From contig CAZTBG010000001.1 of NCBI GenBank assembly GCA_964611805.1, forward strand, positions 73,377-137,376: DNA of 64,000 bases, read 5' to 3'. The stretch comes from W589 sp964611805 (GTDB lineage Bacteria > Chloroflexota > Dehalococcoidia > Dehalococcoidales > Fen-1064). Positions 35,236 through 43,651 of this stretch are shown here, piece by piece (positions within the stretch are counted from its first letter, which is position 1; every line of letters starts with the position of its first letter). The translations under genes and the position numbers were made by a program. The notes beneath the pieces are model-generated. The model saw nothing but the letters and a program-made list of their open reading frames with translations. It was not told where the DNA came from and ran no database searches.

Positions 35236-35949
35236 ATGGTAGTTACTGAGACAAATTCAGCATTTGAGGGCATCTATATAGCCCCTGAAGCTTCTCTCTA
35301 CTTGACAGCCACCTTGAAACGTGATGTCCCGTCAGCGGAGCAAGTTTACCCTGTGCACGCTCGTAACCTTATACGTTGGATTCGAACTGGGTTGACATCA
35401 CCTGAACTTAAGCAAGTTCCAGGGAAAGAATTGCTTATGAGTTTCGAAGACCTGATTTCAATGCGTGTTATTGCTGTGCTAAGGTCACTAGGTGTTAGCT
35501 GGCCGCGAATACGAAGAGCGGAGCAATGGATGCGCCAGCAAACAGGATATCGTCGGCCGTTTGCAGTTGAACGAGTGTGGACTGAAACCAGGGATGTTTT
35601 TGCAGATTTCCCAGGAGGATTCGTTGCAGCGAGTCGTGGGGGGCAACTCACGTTAGCTGGATTGCTTGACCAGTATCTTCAGCCAGTTCAGGACATGACC
35701 TTCATTCGACACAATGGGGTCTATGTTGCTGCAACCTGGACTCCTCACGATAGTATCCTGATAAATCCACTAATTCAGTTTGGGGAACCGTGTATTCGAG
35801 GTACTCGCATTAGAACCAGAGTCATATGGCAGATGTTGAAAGGCGGAGATTCAATCTCGTACCTAGTGAGAGCCTTTAAGCTCTCAGAGCAACAGATAGA
35901 CCGCGCTTTGGAGTGGGAAAATCGTCTTCAGACCGCAAAACTATCCTAG
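35236..35949 (+). CDS. DUF433-domain antitoxin-like protein with N-terminal MerR-like region
   Basis: 237 residues. The C-terminal part (from about 175) is a DUF433 domain: FGEPCIRGTRIRTRVIWQML, then a helix-turn-helix-like GGDSISYLVRAFKLSEQQID. Such proteins pair with PIN-like toxins. The N-terminal part has a helix-turn-helix look (VYPVHARNLIRWIRTG; SFEDLISMRVIAVLRSLGVSWPRIRRAEQWM), similar to MerR-type heads. More AT-rich than neighbours, consistent with transfer. The toxin frame overlaps its last codons. A GGGGG ribosome site precedes the ATG. Confidence 0.75.
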   Translation: MVVTETNSAFEGIYIAPEASLYLTATLKRDVPSAEQVYPVHARNLIRWIRTGLTSPELKQVPGKELLMSFEDLISMRVIAVLRSLGVSWPRIRRAEQWMRQQTGYRRPFAVERVWTETRDVFADFPGGFVAASRGGQLTLAGLLDQYLQPVQDMTFIRHNGVYVAATWTPHDSILINPLIQFGEPCIRGTRIRTRVIWQMLKGGDSISYLVRAFKLSEQQIDRALEWENRLQTAKLS

Positions 35950-35950
35950 T

Positions 35951-36376
35951 TACCTACTTGATAACGATCTTAGCCCTGATATTGCAGGAGCACTTGCACT
36001 CTTTGGCTTCGATATACTGCACATGTCTTCCGTTCCACAATTCCAAGACCGTCCCGAGGGGGTGGCAGACCCAGAAATTATATTCTGGTGTAGAGACTAC
36101 GGCCGAGCCTGGGTCACGCATGACATCAAGGCCAGAAAAAGGCATGAAGCCGACATGAAAGCCGCCCGTATCCATGTTGTGTGGATACGGGGTCGCCCAG
36201 AGGAAGGAGCTACGTGGCTGTTTTTCAAGATGCTCGTAAGAACAATAGATGAATTAGGGCGGCTTATCACATCCTCACATGGCGCAATCCACTTCAGCAT
36301 CGGTCGACGTGAAGGTACTCGTCCTAAGGTAGTCTGGGCGGAATCATCTCAAGACCGTTCGAAATCCTCTGAGTAA
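35951..36376 (+). CDS. PIN-like (DUF5615/Mut7-C-type) toxin lacking a normal start codon
   Basis: In this frame the protein reads YLLDNDLSPDIAGALALFG, the usual beginning of a PIN-like nuclease with an acidic LLDND motif. It continues GVADPEIIFWCRDYGRAWVTHDIKA (key WVTHD acidic site) and ends near residue 141. The frame is open upstream to 35900 but has no ATG, GTG or TTG before LLDND. The first ATG (36023) would remove the first acidic motif. A GTG frame at 35913 runs into the region in another phase. Either the start was lost, or a shift in the preceding frame is used. Confidence 0.55.
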   Translation, partial: YLLDNDLSPDIAGALALFGFDILHMSSVPQFQDRPEGVADPEIIFWCRDYGRAWVTHDIKARKRHEADMKAARIHVVWIRGRPEEGATWLFFKMLVRTIDELGRLITSSHGAIHFSIGRREGTRPKVVWAESSQDRSKSSE

Positions 36377-36405
36377 AACTGACCGTACTCGAACAGAACC
36401 ACATT

Positions 36406-37653
36406 TCACCGGAGCAACTCCAGCAGTCTCCCGGCTGGCATACTTTCCTGCTGTGAAGTGGTCATGTCCCGTAGCACTACGGTACCTGCTCTCACTTCAT
36501 CCTCGCCGATGATAACTACCTTCGGGATGTTGAGGTTGTTTGCCTGGCGGAGCTGTGCCTTGAGGCTGCGGTCACCGATGGCCGTTATCACGGCGGTACC
36601 GTTGCGCCGCAGAGTGGTCGCCAGCTTTAAAGCAGTATCCTTAGCCTCGTTTCCCAGATGTGCAATGAATAGCTGAGGGCCAGGTAGCGAAGGTACGGAG
36701 ATATTTTCCTTTTGCAGACCGAGGACGATGCGCTCGATTCCGGTGGCAAAGCCGATTCCCGGGGTCGGTTTGCCACCCAGTTCCTCAATCAGGTCATCGT
36801 AGCGACCGCCTCCGCCGAGTGAGCTCTGCGACCCGCCGCCCTTGGGCTGGACCTCGAACACCGTCCGCGTGTAGTAGTCGAACCCGCGGACGAGGCGGCG
36901 GTTTTCCTCAAAGGGGATTTCGAGGATGCTCAGGTAGTGTTTTAGCTGGATATAATGCTCGGTGCACTCCGGGCAGAGATAGTCAGTGCTTTTCGGGGCG
37001 GCATCAGCTATCGGCTGACATTGCGGGCTCTTACAGTCCAGCAACCGCATGGGATTCTTCTGGAACCGGACTTTACAGTCGGCGCACGCCGCGTCAATGT
37101 GCGGGCTGTAGTGTTCCTTGAGTGCGGAGAGATACTCAGGTCGGCACTTCTTGCAGCCGATGCTGTTTAATACTATCGTGAAGAGGCCTAATCCCAGGCT
37201 GGTGAAGAACTGCCAGGCCATGTCGATAACCTCGGCGTCAAGGGCGGGGTCGGCGTCGCCGATGGCCTCGCAGCCGAAGTGGCCGTGTTGCCGGTACCTG
37301 CCTGCCTGGGGCCGTTCGTAGCGGAAGGCAGGCCCGATGTAGTACAGCTTCACCGGCTGGGGACGGTTGTGCATGCCGTGTTCCAGGTAGGCCCGGCAGA
37401 CGGAAGCGGTGCCCTCCGGTCTCAGTGCCAGGCTGTTGCCACCACGGTCCTCGAAGACGTACATCTCCTTTTCAACGATATCGGTGCCTTCGCCAACACC
37501 TCGTGTGAAGAGCCGCGCGTCCTCAAACATCGGAAGGTCGATGCGCTCGTAGCCGTAGAGACGGCATATCTCAGCCGCCTTCTGCTCGACGTAACGCCAG
37601 AATGGTTGCTCCTTGGGAAGGATATCTGTTGTACCCCGTGGTGCCCGGTACAA
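36406..37653 (-). CDS. hisS: Histidyl-tRNA synthetase
   Basis: 415 residues, class II synthetase charging tRNA-His. Landmarks are YRAPRGTTDILP at the start, RPEGTASVCRAYLEHGM (motif 2 region), GPAFRYERPQAGRYRQHGHFGCEAIG, the histidine-specific LVRGFDYYTRTVFE, and a C-terminal anticodon domain (about 325-415). A zinc-like cluster of cysteines lies in CKKCRPEYL, CADC, CKSPQC and CPEC, as in many bacterial HisRS insertions. The start is TTG 37653 because AGGAGGAA sits four bases before it; the frame is open further upstream without homology. Confidence 0.95.
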   Translation of the reverse strand: MYRAPRGTTDILPKEQPFWRYVEQKAAEICRLYGYERIDLPMFEDARLFTRGVGEGTDIVEKEMYVFEDRGGNSLALRPEGTASVCRAYLEHGMHNRPQPVKLYYIGPAFRYERPQAGRYRQHGHFGCEAIGDADPALDAEVIDMAWQFFTSLGLGLFTIVLNSIGCKKCRPEYLSALKEHYSPHIDAACADCKVRFQKNPMRLLDCKSPQCQPIADAAPKSTDYLCPECTEHYIQLKHYLSILEIPFEENRRLVRGFDYYTRTVFEVQPKGGGSQSSLGGGGRYDDLIEELGGKPTPGIGFATGIERIVLGLQKENISVPSLPGPQLFIAHLGNEAKDTALKLATTLRRNGTAVITAIGDRSLKAQLRQANNLNIPKVVIIGEDEVRAGTVVLRDMTTSQQESMPAGRLLELLR

Positions 37654-37747
37654 GGTTCCTCCTGTCTTTGTTTCTAAATTCTGGTTCGGGTATAGTTCTA
37701 AGCTAGAATACCGTATCAGCCCCAAACTTGTAAAGGCGTCTTGACTT

Positions 37748-37776
37748 TTGTATAAGTAATTTTCTTGCGCTATACT
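37748..37776 (+). promoter_or_regulatory. Promoter of relA
   Basis: TTGTAT (37748-37753) and TATACT (37771-37776) are 17 bases apart, about 34 bases before the GTG start of relA. An upstream TTGACT at 37741 is too far from this -10 box. Confidence 0.55.
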
Positions 37777-37810
37777 ATCTGTGTAGCGAGCGTACATAAT
37801 GGAGTAGTCG

Positions 37811-40012
37811 GTGGTATTCGAGGAACTGCTGGGGAAGGCAAGCAGGTATCTGCCGCCAGAAAATCTGGCCTTTGTGCAGAAGGCCTATGAGTTTGCCAGC
37901 CGGGCGCATGAAGGGCAGATGCGGTTGTCGGGTGACCCCTACATTGAGCACCCTTTGCAGACTGCTGTGATTCTGGCTGACCTGGAGCTGGACGCCAGCG
38001 CCCTGGCGGCCGCACTCCTGCACGATGTTACGGAGAATTGTGACATACCCATCTCCGATATCGCAGCCGAATTCGGCCCCGAGGTGGCCAAGCTCGTTGA
38101 CGCCACCACCAAGCTGGGTAAGCTCTCTAAGCAGGCATCGGAAGAAGCTGGCTGGGGAGCAGGCACCACCCTGGCCGCGGGTCAGGCAGAGAATTTAAGA
38201 AAGCTGCTGGTAGCCATGGCCGAAGACCCCCGGGTCGTCTTTATCAAGCTGGCTGACCGCCTGCATAACATGCTTACCCTGAAGTATTTACCAGTAGAAA
38301 AACAGCAGTCCATCTCCCGGGAGACTCTCGAGATATACGCTCCCCTGGCGCACCGCCTGGGGATATGGGAGTTGAAGTGGCGGTTGGAGGATGAGTGCTT
38401 CCGCTATTTGGACATAGAGAACTACAACCGGATTGCCAACCTGGTTGCCACTAAGCGGGTGACGCGGGAGGAATTCGTCGCTGAAGTCACCGAGCAGCTC
38501 AGGCGCGAGTTCGAAAGTGCTGGTCTCCAAGCCGAGGTATCTGGCCGGCCCAAGCACCTTTACAGCATATACCAGAAGATGAAACGTTACGCTGACATGG
38601 GCAAGGACTTTGATGACATCCATGACCTTCTAGCACTCCGTGTCCTGGTGGGCTCCGTACGAGACTGCTACGGTGCCTTGGGCATCGTCCACACTCTGTG
38701 GCATCCTATGCCGGACCAGTTTGATGATTACATCGCTAATCCCAAACCAAACGGTTATCAGTCATTGCATACCACCGTAATGTATCAGAGAACAACCCCG
38801 CTGGAGGTACAGATTCGTACCCGTGAGATGCACGAGTTCGCCGAGTATGGCTTGGCGGTCCACTGGCGTTACAAAGGGGGAGAGCAACGTGATACCGGCT
38901 TTGAAGAGGGGGTGAAGGGGCTACGCCAGCTGATAGAGTGGCACCGGGAACTGCACGGGGCCGAGGAGTTCCTGGAGGCAGTCAGGACAGACGTCTTCAG
39001 TGACCAGGTCTTTGTCTACACTCCAAAGGGGGAAATAAAGGACCTGCCTAAGGGTTCTACCCCCCTTGATTTTGCCTACCGGATTCATACCGACCTCGGG
39101 CACCAGTGCATCGGTGCCAAGGTTAACGGTCGGCTGGTGCCGCTTAGCTATCAACTCAAAAATGGTGACGTTGTCCAGATAATGTCGGGTAAGGGAGACC
39201 GGGGGCCGAGCCGCGACTGGCTGAATTCCAACCTGGGCTATGTCAACACCTCTCACGCCAAAGAGAAGATACGGCAGTGGTTCAAGAAGCGCGAACGTGT
39301 TGAGAATGTGGAGCGGGGCCAAGAGCTTTTAGAAAAGCTGATGAGGCAGCTCGGTATAAAGTTCAGCGAGCGAGAGCACCTGGCCGAGTTATTTAAACAT
39401 GACAACCTGGATGATTTCTACAACGCTATTGGCTACGGTGGGATAACCACTCACCAGATTGCCTCAAAACTGGCTGATATCGAAGAAGAAGCGCCAAAAG
39501 AGGCAGAAGCAGAGGTGCCGCTCAAGCGAGTAACCTCGACAATAAAGGTGCTGGGTGCCGGTGACATGCTTACTCAGATTGCTAGGTGCTGTAACCCTGT
39601 GCCCGGTGACAGCATCATTGGCTATATCACCCGGAGCCGGGGTGTGACCGTCCACCGTCGGGACTGTGTTAACGTTGCCAACGAAGAAGAGAAGGAGAGG
39701 ATGGTCTCGGTGGAGTGGGGACAAGCGGACATGCTTTATCCGGTAAGGGTCCGGGTGGATGCCTGGGATAGGGTGGGACTGATGCGTGATGTCACCATGA
39801 TGGTTGCCGAGGAGAAAGTCAATATCGCCGCCGCCAGCATTGCCAATGGTGAGGACCAGACTATTTCAATATTCCTTACGCTGGAGATAGGAGACCTGGC
39901 GCAGCTCAGCCGGTTGCTTTCAAAGATTGAAGGCGTGCGGAGTGTTACCAGTGTTGCCAGGACGGCTGAGGGAATCGCCGCGAAGTCTGCACAGCAGACT
40001 GATGCCAGGTAG
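37811..40012 (+). CDS. relA: Bifunctional (p)ppGpp synthetase/hydrolase
   Basis: 733 residues of the long RSH family that makes and degrades the stringent-response alarmone. The hydrolase domain keeps its HD residues: HEGQMRLSGDPYIEHPLQT and LLHDVTEN (His71-Asp72). The synthetase domain shows DDIHDLLALRVLV and PKPNGYQSLHTTV. A TGS domain (about 395-455; VFVYTPKGEIKDLPKGSTPL), a conserved CCNPVPGD helical/CC region and a C-terminal ACT domain (about 645-720) follow. The GTG start is followed by VFEELL. Divergent from hisS. Confidence 0.95.
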   Translation: MVFEELLGKASRYLPPENLAFVQKAYEFASRAHEGQMRLSGDPYIEHPLQTAVILADLELDASALAAALLHDVTENCDIPISDIAAEFGPEVAKLVDATTKLGKLSKQASEEAGWGAGTTLAAGQAENLRKLLVAMAEDPRVVFIKLADRLHNMLTLKYLPVEKQQSISRETLEIYAPLAHRLGIWELKWRLEDECFRYLDIENYNRIANLVATKRVTREEFVAEVTEQLRREFESAGLQAEVSGRPKHLYSIYQKMKRYADMGKDFDDIHDLLALRVLVGSVRDCYGALGIVHTLWHPMPDQFDDYIANPKPNGYQSLHTTVMYQRTTPLEVQIRTREMHEFAEYGLAVHWRYKGGEQRDTGFEEGVKGLRQLIEWHRELHGAEEFLEAVRTDVFSDQVFVYTPKGEIKDLPKGSTPLDFAYRIHTDLGHQCIGAKVNGRLVPLSYQLKNGDVVQIMSGKGDRGPSRDWLNSNLGYVNTSHAKEKIRQWFKKRERVENVERGQELLEKLMRQLGIKFSEREHLAELFKHDNLDDFYNAIGYGGITTHQIASKLADIEEEAPKEAEAEVPLKRVTSTIKVLGAGDMLTQIARCCNPVPGDSIIGYITRSRGVTVHRRDCVNVANEEEKERMVSVEWGQADMLYPVRVRVDAWDRVGLMRDVTMMVAEEKVNIAAASIANGEDQTISIFLTLEIGDLAQLSRLLSKIEGVRSVTSVARTAEGIAAKSAQQTDAR

Positions 40013-40063
40013 ACTTCTGTACCGTAAGGAGAATGCTTACCGAAGGGACCGAGGAGGAAAAGA

Positions 40064-40287
40064 TTGCCTATCACCAAGTCAGCCAAGAAGCAGGTACGAC
40101 AGGACGAGAAACACCGCCTGCGCAACAGGTCCATCCGTAGCCTGTGTCGGACTAATGTGGTCAAGGCGGGACGACTTATTACCTCAGGAGAACTTGAGGC
40201 AGCCCGTGAAGCAGTGACCATCGCCATCAGTTCGCTCGATAAGGCGGCGGAGAAGGGGGTGATTCACCCGAATAACGCTGCCAGGAG
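40064..40287 (+). CDS. rpsT: 30S ribosomal protein S20 (3' end lost in gap)
   Basis: The first 74 residues of S20: PITKSAKKQVRQDEKHRLRN, then AAREAVTIAISSLDKAAEKG and VIHPNNAAR, as in the family. It binds 16S rRNA in the small subunit. The start is TTG 40064 with AGGAGGAAAAGA upstream. The last 12-15 residues fall in the 100-N gap. Confidence 0.93.
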
Positions 40288-40387
40288 NNNNNNNNNNNNN
40301 NNNNNNNNNNNNNNNNNNNNNNNNNNNNNNNNNNNNNNNNNNNNNNNNNNNNNNNNNNNNNNNNNNNNNNNNNNNNNNNNNNNNNNN
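40288..40387. other. Assembly gap (100 N)
   Basis: A run of exactly 100 N. The end of rpsT and roughly 70-80 N-terminal residues of the aldolase are missing, which need about 270 bases or more, so the placeholder is shorter than the real gap. Confidence 0.95.
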
Positions 40388-40801
40388 ATCGAGACCGGGG
40401 TAGAAAAGAATGACCGTTCAACACCGCTTGCCTCCACCGAGCTTGGGGTACACCGGGCTATTTACCAGGCTACACCGGCACGGGCGATAATTCACGCGCA
40501 TCCACCCCATGCCACCACCCTGTCACTGATGAATAAGGAAATTGTGCCTAGCTGTGCTGAAGGTCTTGCCACCGTGGGCCGGGTGCCGGTGCTTGGCTGG
40601 AATATGACGGTGAAACCTGGAGGGCTGGCTGAGATAATCGCTGAGGCGCTGAAAGAGCACCGCATTGTCATGGTGCACGGGCACGGCTGCTTCGCTATTG
40701 GCCAGCTACTTGAGGATGCCTTCAACTGCACTACGGCGCTGGAAGAATGCAGCCAGGTTATTTACTTACTGAGGTCCCTGCAGAAACAGCCAGCTGCTTA
40801 G
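40388..40801 (+). CDS. Class II aldolase/adducin family protein (5' end lost in gap)
   Basis: The C-terminal 137 residues of a zinc-dependent class II aldolase of the fuculose-phosphate aldolase type. They contain ASTELGVHRAIYQATPARAI (catalytic-base region), the zinc ligands in IIHAHPPHATTLS, and the third zinc histidine in VMVHGHGCFAIG. The substrate cannot be fixed; a sugar phosphate or 5-methylthioribulose phosphate are options. It overlaps the convergent plsY by four bases. Confidence 0.88.
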   Translation: METGVEKNDRSTPLASTELGVHRAIYQATPARAIIHAHPPHATTLSLMNKEIVPSCAEGLATVGRVPVLGWNMTVKPGGLAEIIAEALKEHRIVMVHGHGCFAIGQLLEDAFNCTTALEECSQVIYLLRSLQKQPAA

Positions 40802-41436
40802 TCGCCGCGTATAAAGTCCTTGATGCTGCTTGACTTGGCAATTGAGGCCAAAGCCGTCGGGGCGAATTTTGCCACAACTAACAGTCCCACTATAACTGAC
40901 CATATGACAAACATGCCCGAATGGGTGCCCATTAACCAGGCGATAAAGGGTAAGGCCGCCAGGCCAATACCCATGGCTAGAGCGACATTGCGGATAGTTA
41001 CCAGGGGTACAAGGATGATGCCGAGCAGGACTCCCAGCCCTATGGCATAATGGTAGATGGGCATGAGCACGGCCAGGGTGCCAATCGAAGCCCCCATCCC
41101 CTTACCCCCGCTGAACTTCAGCCAGACCATCCAGTTGTGGCCGACCACGGCTGCTGCTCCTGCCAGGTAGATGTAAACCGGGTCTAACTGCAGCGCCCAG
41201 TAAGCGATGGCCACTGCTGCTGCACCCTTACCGACATCAATAATGCCCACGGCAATAGCCGGGCCTATCCCGACCTCACGGAAGGTGTTCAGGCCGCCGA
41301 CGTTTCCCCCACCGATTTTGCGGATATCCTTGCCGCTGATGAGACGGGTGAAGATATAGGCGGACGGTATCGAGCCGAGAAGGTAGCCTATAAGAAAGAC
41401 GATGATTCCGGTGACGAACTCATTGTTGGCTATCAC
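40798..41436 (-). CDS. plsY: Acyl-phosphate:glycerol-3-phosphate acyltransferase
   Basis: 212 residues, membrane enzyme of phospholipid synthesis that uses acyl phosphate from PlsX. The three PlsY motifs are present: LLGSIPSAYIFTRL (motif 1), GGGNVGGLNTFREVG (motif 2, with GGLNT in place of the usual GATN), and VGHNWMVWLKFSGGKGMGAS (motif 3). Five hydrophobic helices are visible. It is transcribed with ilvE from the right. Confidence 0.92.
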   Translation of the reverse strand: MIANNEFVTGIIVFLIGYLLGSIPSAYIFTRLISGKDIRKIGGGNVGGLNTFREVGIGPAIAVGIIDVGKGAAAVAIAYWALQLDPVYIYLAGAAAVVGHNWMVWLKFSGGKGMGASIGTLAVLMPIYHYAIGLGVLLGIILVPLVTIRNVALAMGIGLAALPFIAWLMGTHSGMFVIWSVIVGLLVVAKFAPTALASIAKSSSIKDFIRGD

Positions 41437-41457
41437 GAGAGGCCTCCGCTATTAATT

Positions 41458-42366
41458 CTATTTCTTGTAGACCGGTGTGCACCAGTCGGAATATTTCTGG
41501 TTGTTATTCAGGATAATGTCGTTGTATAGCTTCTGCAGTTTGCCGGTTACCTTGCCAATTTCGCCGTCGGCTATCCTGCGATGGTCTATCTCTGAGACCG
41601 GTGTAATGTGGGCCGCCGTGCCTGTCAGGAAGCATTCATCCGCCTTATAGAGTTCGACGCGGTCAATGTGCCTTTCGATGGTCTCAATACCAAGCTCTTC
41701 CCGGGCCAGTGTTATAATGGTATTCCGGGTGATACCAATCAGGATGCCGTCCGAGCCGGGTGGTGTCACCAGCTTGCCGTCAATTAGCAGGAAGACATTC
41801 TCGCCGCTGCCCTCGGCGACATAGCCGTCCGGCGTCAGCATGATGGCCTCATCATAACCGTTCTCAATTGCCTCTGTCTTGGCAGCGGCGTTGGTCACAT
41901 AGAGGCCGGTGAGCTTGGCACGCGGCACTTCGTTGGGGAACCTCCAGGAAGAGATACAGCACCGCGCCCGGTCAGTATCAAGGTATGGCCCCCAGGGGAA
42001 AGCAAAGAGTAGGAAATCACTTTCCAGGTTATGGAGGCGGACTCCCAGAGACTCAGAGCTTTTATAAGCGAGGGGGCGAACATAGACATCTTCCTCGTAG
42101 CCGCACTTAGCCACCACCTCAACCGTTATCCGGTGGAGGTCGTCCAGGGTGTGGGGCAGCTCGATATTAAGCAGGTGACAGCCGTCTAGCATCCGCTGGT
42201 AGTGCTCCTTGAGCCGGAACAGGTATATTTGCTTCCGGCTACTGTTCCAGTTGCCCCGGATACCCTCAAAGACGCCGGTGCCGTAGTGCATGAAGTTGGT
42301 CATGACATTGAGATTGGCTTCCTCAAGGGGAATAATCTGGTTATGAAAAAAGGCGTATGACGGCAT
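41458..42366 (-). CDS. ilvE: Branched-chain amino acid aminotransferase
   Basis: 302 residues, PLP-dependent fold type IV. It transfers amino groups to the keto acids of leucine, isoleucine and valine. Landmarks are MHYGTGVFEGIRGNW, the catalytic lysine region VRPLAYKSSE-type arginine block, EAIMLTPDGYVAEGSGENVF and GITRNTIITLA. Length and block order are standard. It is followed closely by plsY and preceded by the Lin0512-family gene. Confidence 0.93.
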   Translation of the reverse strand: MPSYAFFHNQIIPLEEANLNVMTNFMHYGTGVFEGIRGNWNSSRKQIYLFRLKEHYQRMLDGCHLLNIELPHTLDDLHRITVEVVAKCGYEEDVYVRPLAYKSSESLGVRLHNLESDFLLFAFPWGPYLDTDRARCCISSWRFPNEVPRAKLTGLYVTNAAAKTEAIENGYDEAIMLTPDGYVAEGSGENVFLLIDGKLVTPPGSDGILIGITRNTIITLAREELGIETIERHIDRVELYKADECFLTGTAAHITPVSEIDHRRIADGEIGKVTGKLQKLYNDIILNNNQKYSDWCTPVYKK

Positions 42367-42397
42367 GAACAGTCTCCTCTCCAGTGGTTAAGCTGAC

Positions 42398-42781
42398 TCA
42401 ACTTCGTATCGCGACTTTATCAGTATCAAGATATACTGTAACAGCCGCGTTGGCTATAATTATCTCGTCCGACTTGTCTTCCAGTATCGGTAGCTGCTGG
42501 CCGTGAACAATCATGCCACCCTCGACCACCTTTATTTCCTTCTGGCCGAAGGGGAGGGCCTGGAGGACTTCTTCGGTATTTACCTCGTCAGGACGGGGAC
42601 AGGCAATAAGGACCTCGACGAACATTTCGTTGAGGTCTTCCAGTGCCACCATTTCCCGCAGACCGACCAGGCTGACCCGGGCGATGGCATCCTTAACTGC
42701 CTTGGTGGCCGCCCTGGTGATATCCTGGCCGTGCTGCTCCACCCCCGTCCCCATCTCAATAACAAAACGTTTCTTGTTCAC
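42398..42781 (-). CDS. Lin0512 family protein
   Basis: 127 residues of the uncharacterised Lin0512 family. It opens MNKKRFVIEMGTGVEQHGQD, then TRAATKAVKDAIARVSL, as in members I know of. It is a compact alpha/beta protein, often in two-subunit ring assemblies that bind nucleotide-like or cyclic small molecules; the function is not known to me. GTG 42781 is chosen because it gives the family N-terminus and AGGGA lies upstream. Confidence 0.82.
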   Translation of the reverse strand: MNKKRFVIEMGTGVEQHGQDITRAATKAVKDAIARVSLVGLREMVALEDLNEMFVEVLIACPRPDEVNTEEVLQALPFGQKEIKVVEGGMIVHGQQLPILEDKSDEIIIANAAVTVYLDTDKVAIRS

Positions 42782-42898
42782 GATGTATTCCCTGGCCTGA
42801 TTGGGGCTATTATAAAGCAGGTGCAGCGGGAAGACAAGAGGAGGCAGATATCGGGGGAGCAAGAGTCGGATAATGGGAAGCCATTCTTCCTTAAATAG

Positions 42899-43567
42899 TT
42901 ATCCCAACGAATCCGGGGCTTCGGACGGCTTGGCTTCCTCACCTACTTCGGCAGCTTCCGCCACCCCTTCGGCGACCTCAACCGCTTCTAGTACTTCCTC
43001 TACCTCCATCCGCTGTACTGCAATCCTGACGAGCATCACTTCTGGGTCGTTGAGAATGGTAATGCCTTCACCGGGGATAATATCGCGTACGCGGATTGCC
43101 TGGTCGGCTTCAGCGAGAGAGGTGACGTCCACTTCTATACTATCGGGGATATTGGCCGGGAGACACTCAATACTCAACGTATTGAGCTCTTGCGCTAGCA
43201 TGTTCTCCTTGTCCTTCAAGGCAGGTGCTTCACCGACCAGCACGATTGGCACATCGACTTCTATTGCCTCGGTCATTTTAACCTGGTAGAAGTCCACGTG
43301 GAGCAGACTTCCCTTCAATATGTCCTGCTGGACTTCACGGGCCATCACTGTCCTCGGGCTCTTCTCATCGTCAATCTTGAGATTGATGAGCCTCGTCTGC
43401 CCGGTGCGCGTAAGCACCCGCTGAAGGCTGGCAGTATCACACTGTAACGCCAGTGATTCTATCCCGTGACCGAAAACATGTACCGGCGTGATGCCCTGAC
43501 GGCGCAAGAACCTGACCTTCTTGCCGAGGACATCTCGTCTGGCGGCGTGCAGCTCTATCTGTTCCAT
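42899..43567 (-). CDS. rplY: 50S ribosomal protein L25 (Ctc form)
   Basis: 222 residues, the long TL5/Ctc version that binds 5S rRNA. The N-terminal L25 beta-barrel (about 1-90) is IELHAARRDVLGKKVRFLRR with GITPVHVFGHG. The C-terminal TL5 domain follows (VDVPIVLVGEAPALKD, LPANIPDSIEVDVTSL). The last 40 residues are an acidic, glutamate- and alanine-rich tail typical of this form. Confidence 0.95.
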   Translation of the reverse strand: MEQIELHAARRDVLGKKVRFLRRQGITPVHVFGHGIESLALQCDTASLQRVLTRTGQTRLINLKIDDEKSPRTVMAREVQQDILKGSLLHVDFYQVKMTEAIEVDVPIVLVGEAPALKDKENMLAQELNTLSIECLPANIPDSIEVDVTSLAEADQAIRVRDIIPGEGITILNDPEVMLVRIAVQRMEVEEVLEAVEVAEGVAEAAEVGEEAKPSEAPDSLG

Positions 43568-43651
43568 CTGGTTGCTCCCTGGTAGCTGATAACTTCTTAC
43601 ATTAAAACATATTTTGGGGCTCTATGTATAGGGGCTTGTTTTTCGACGTGC

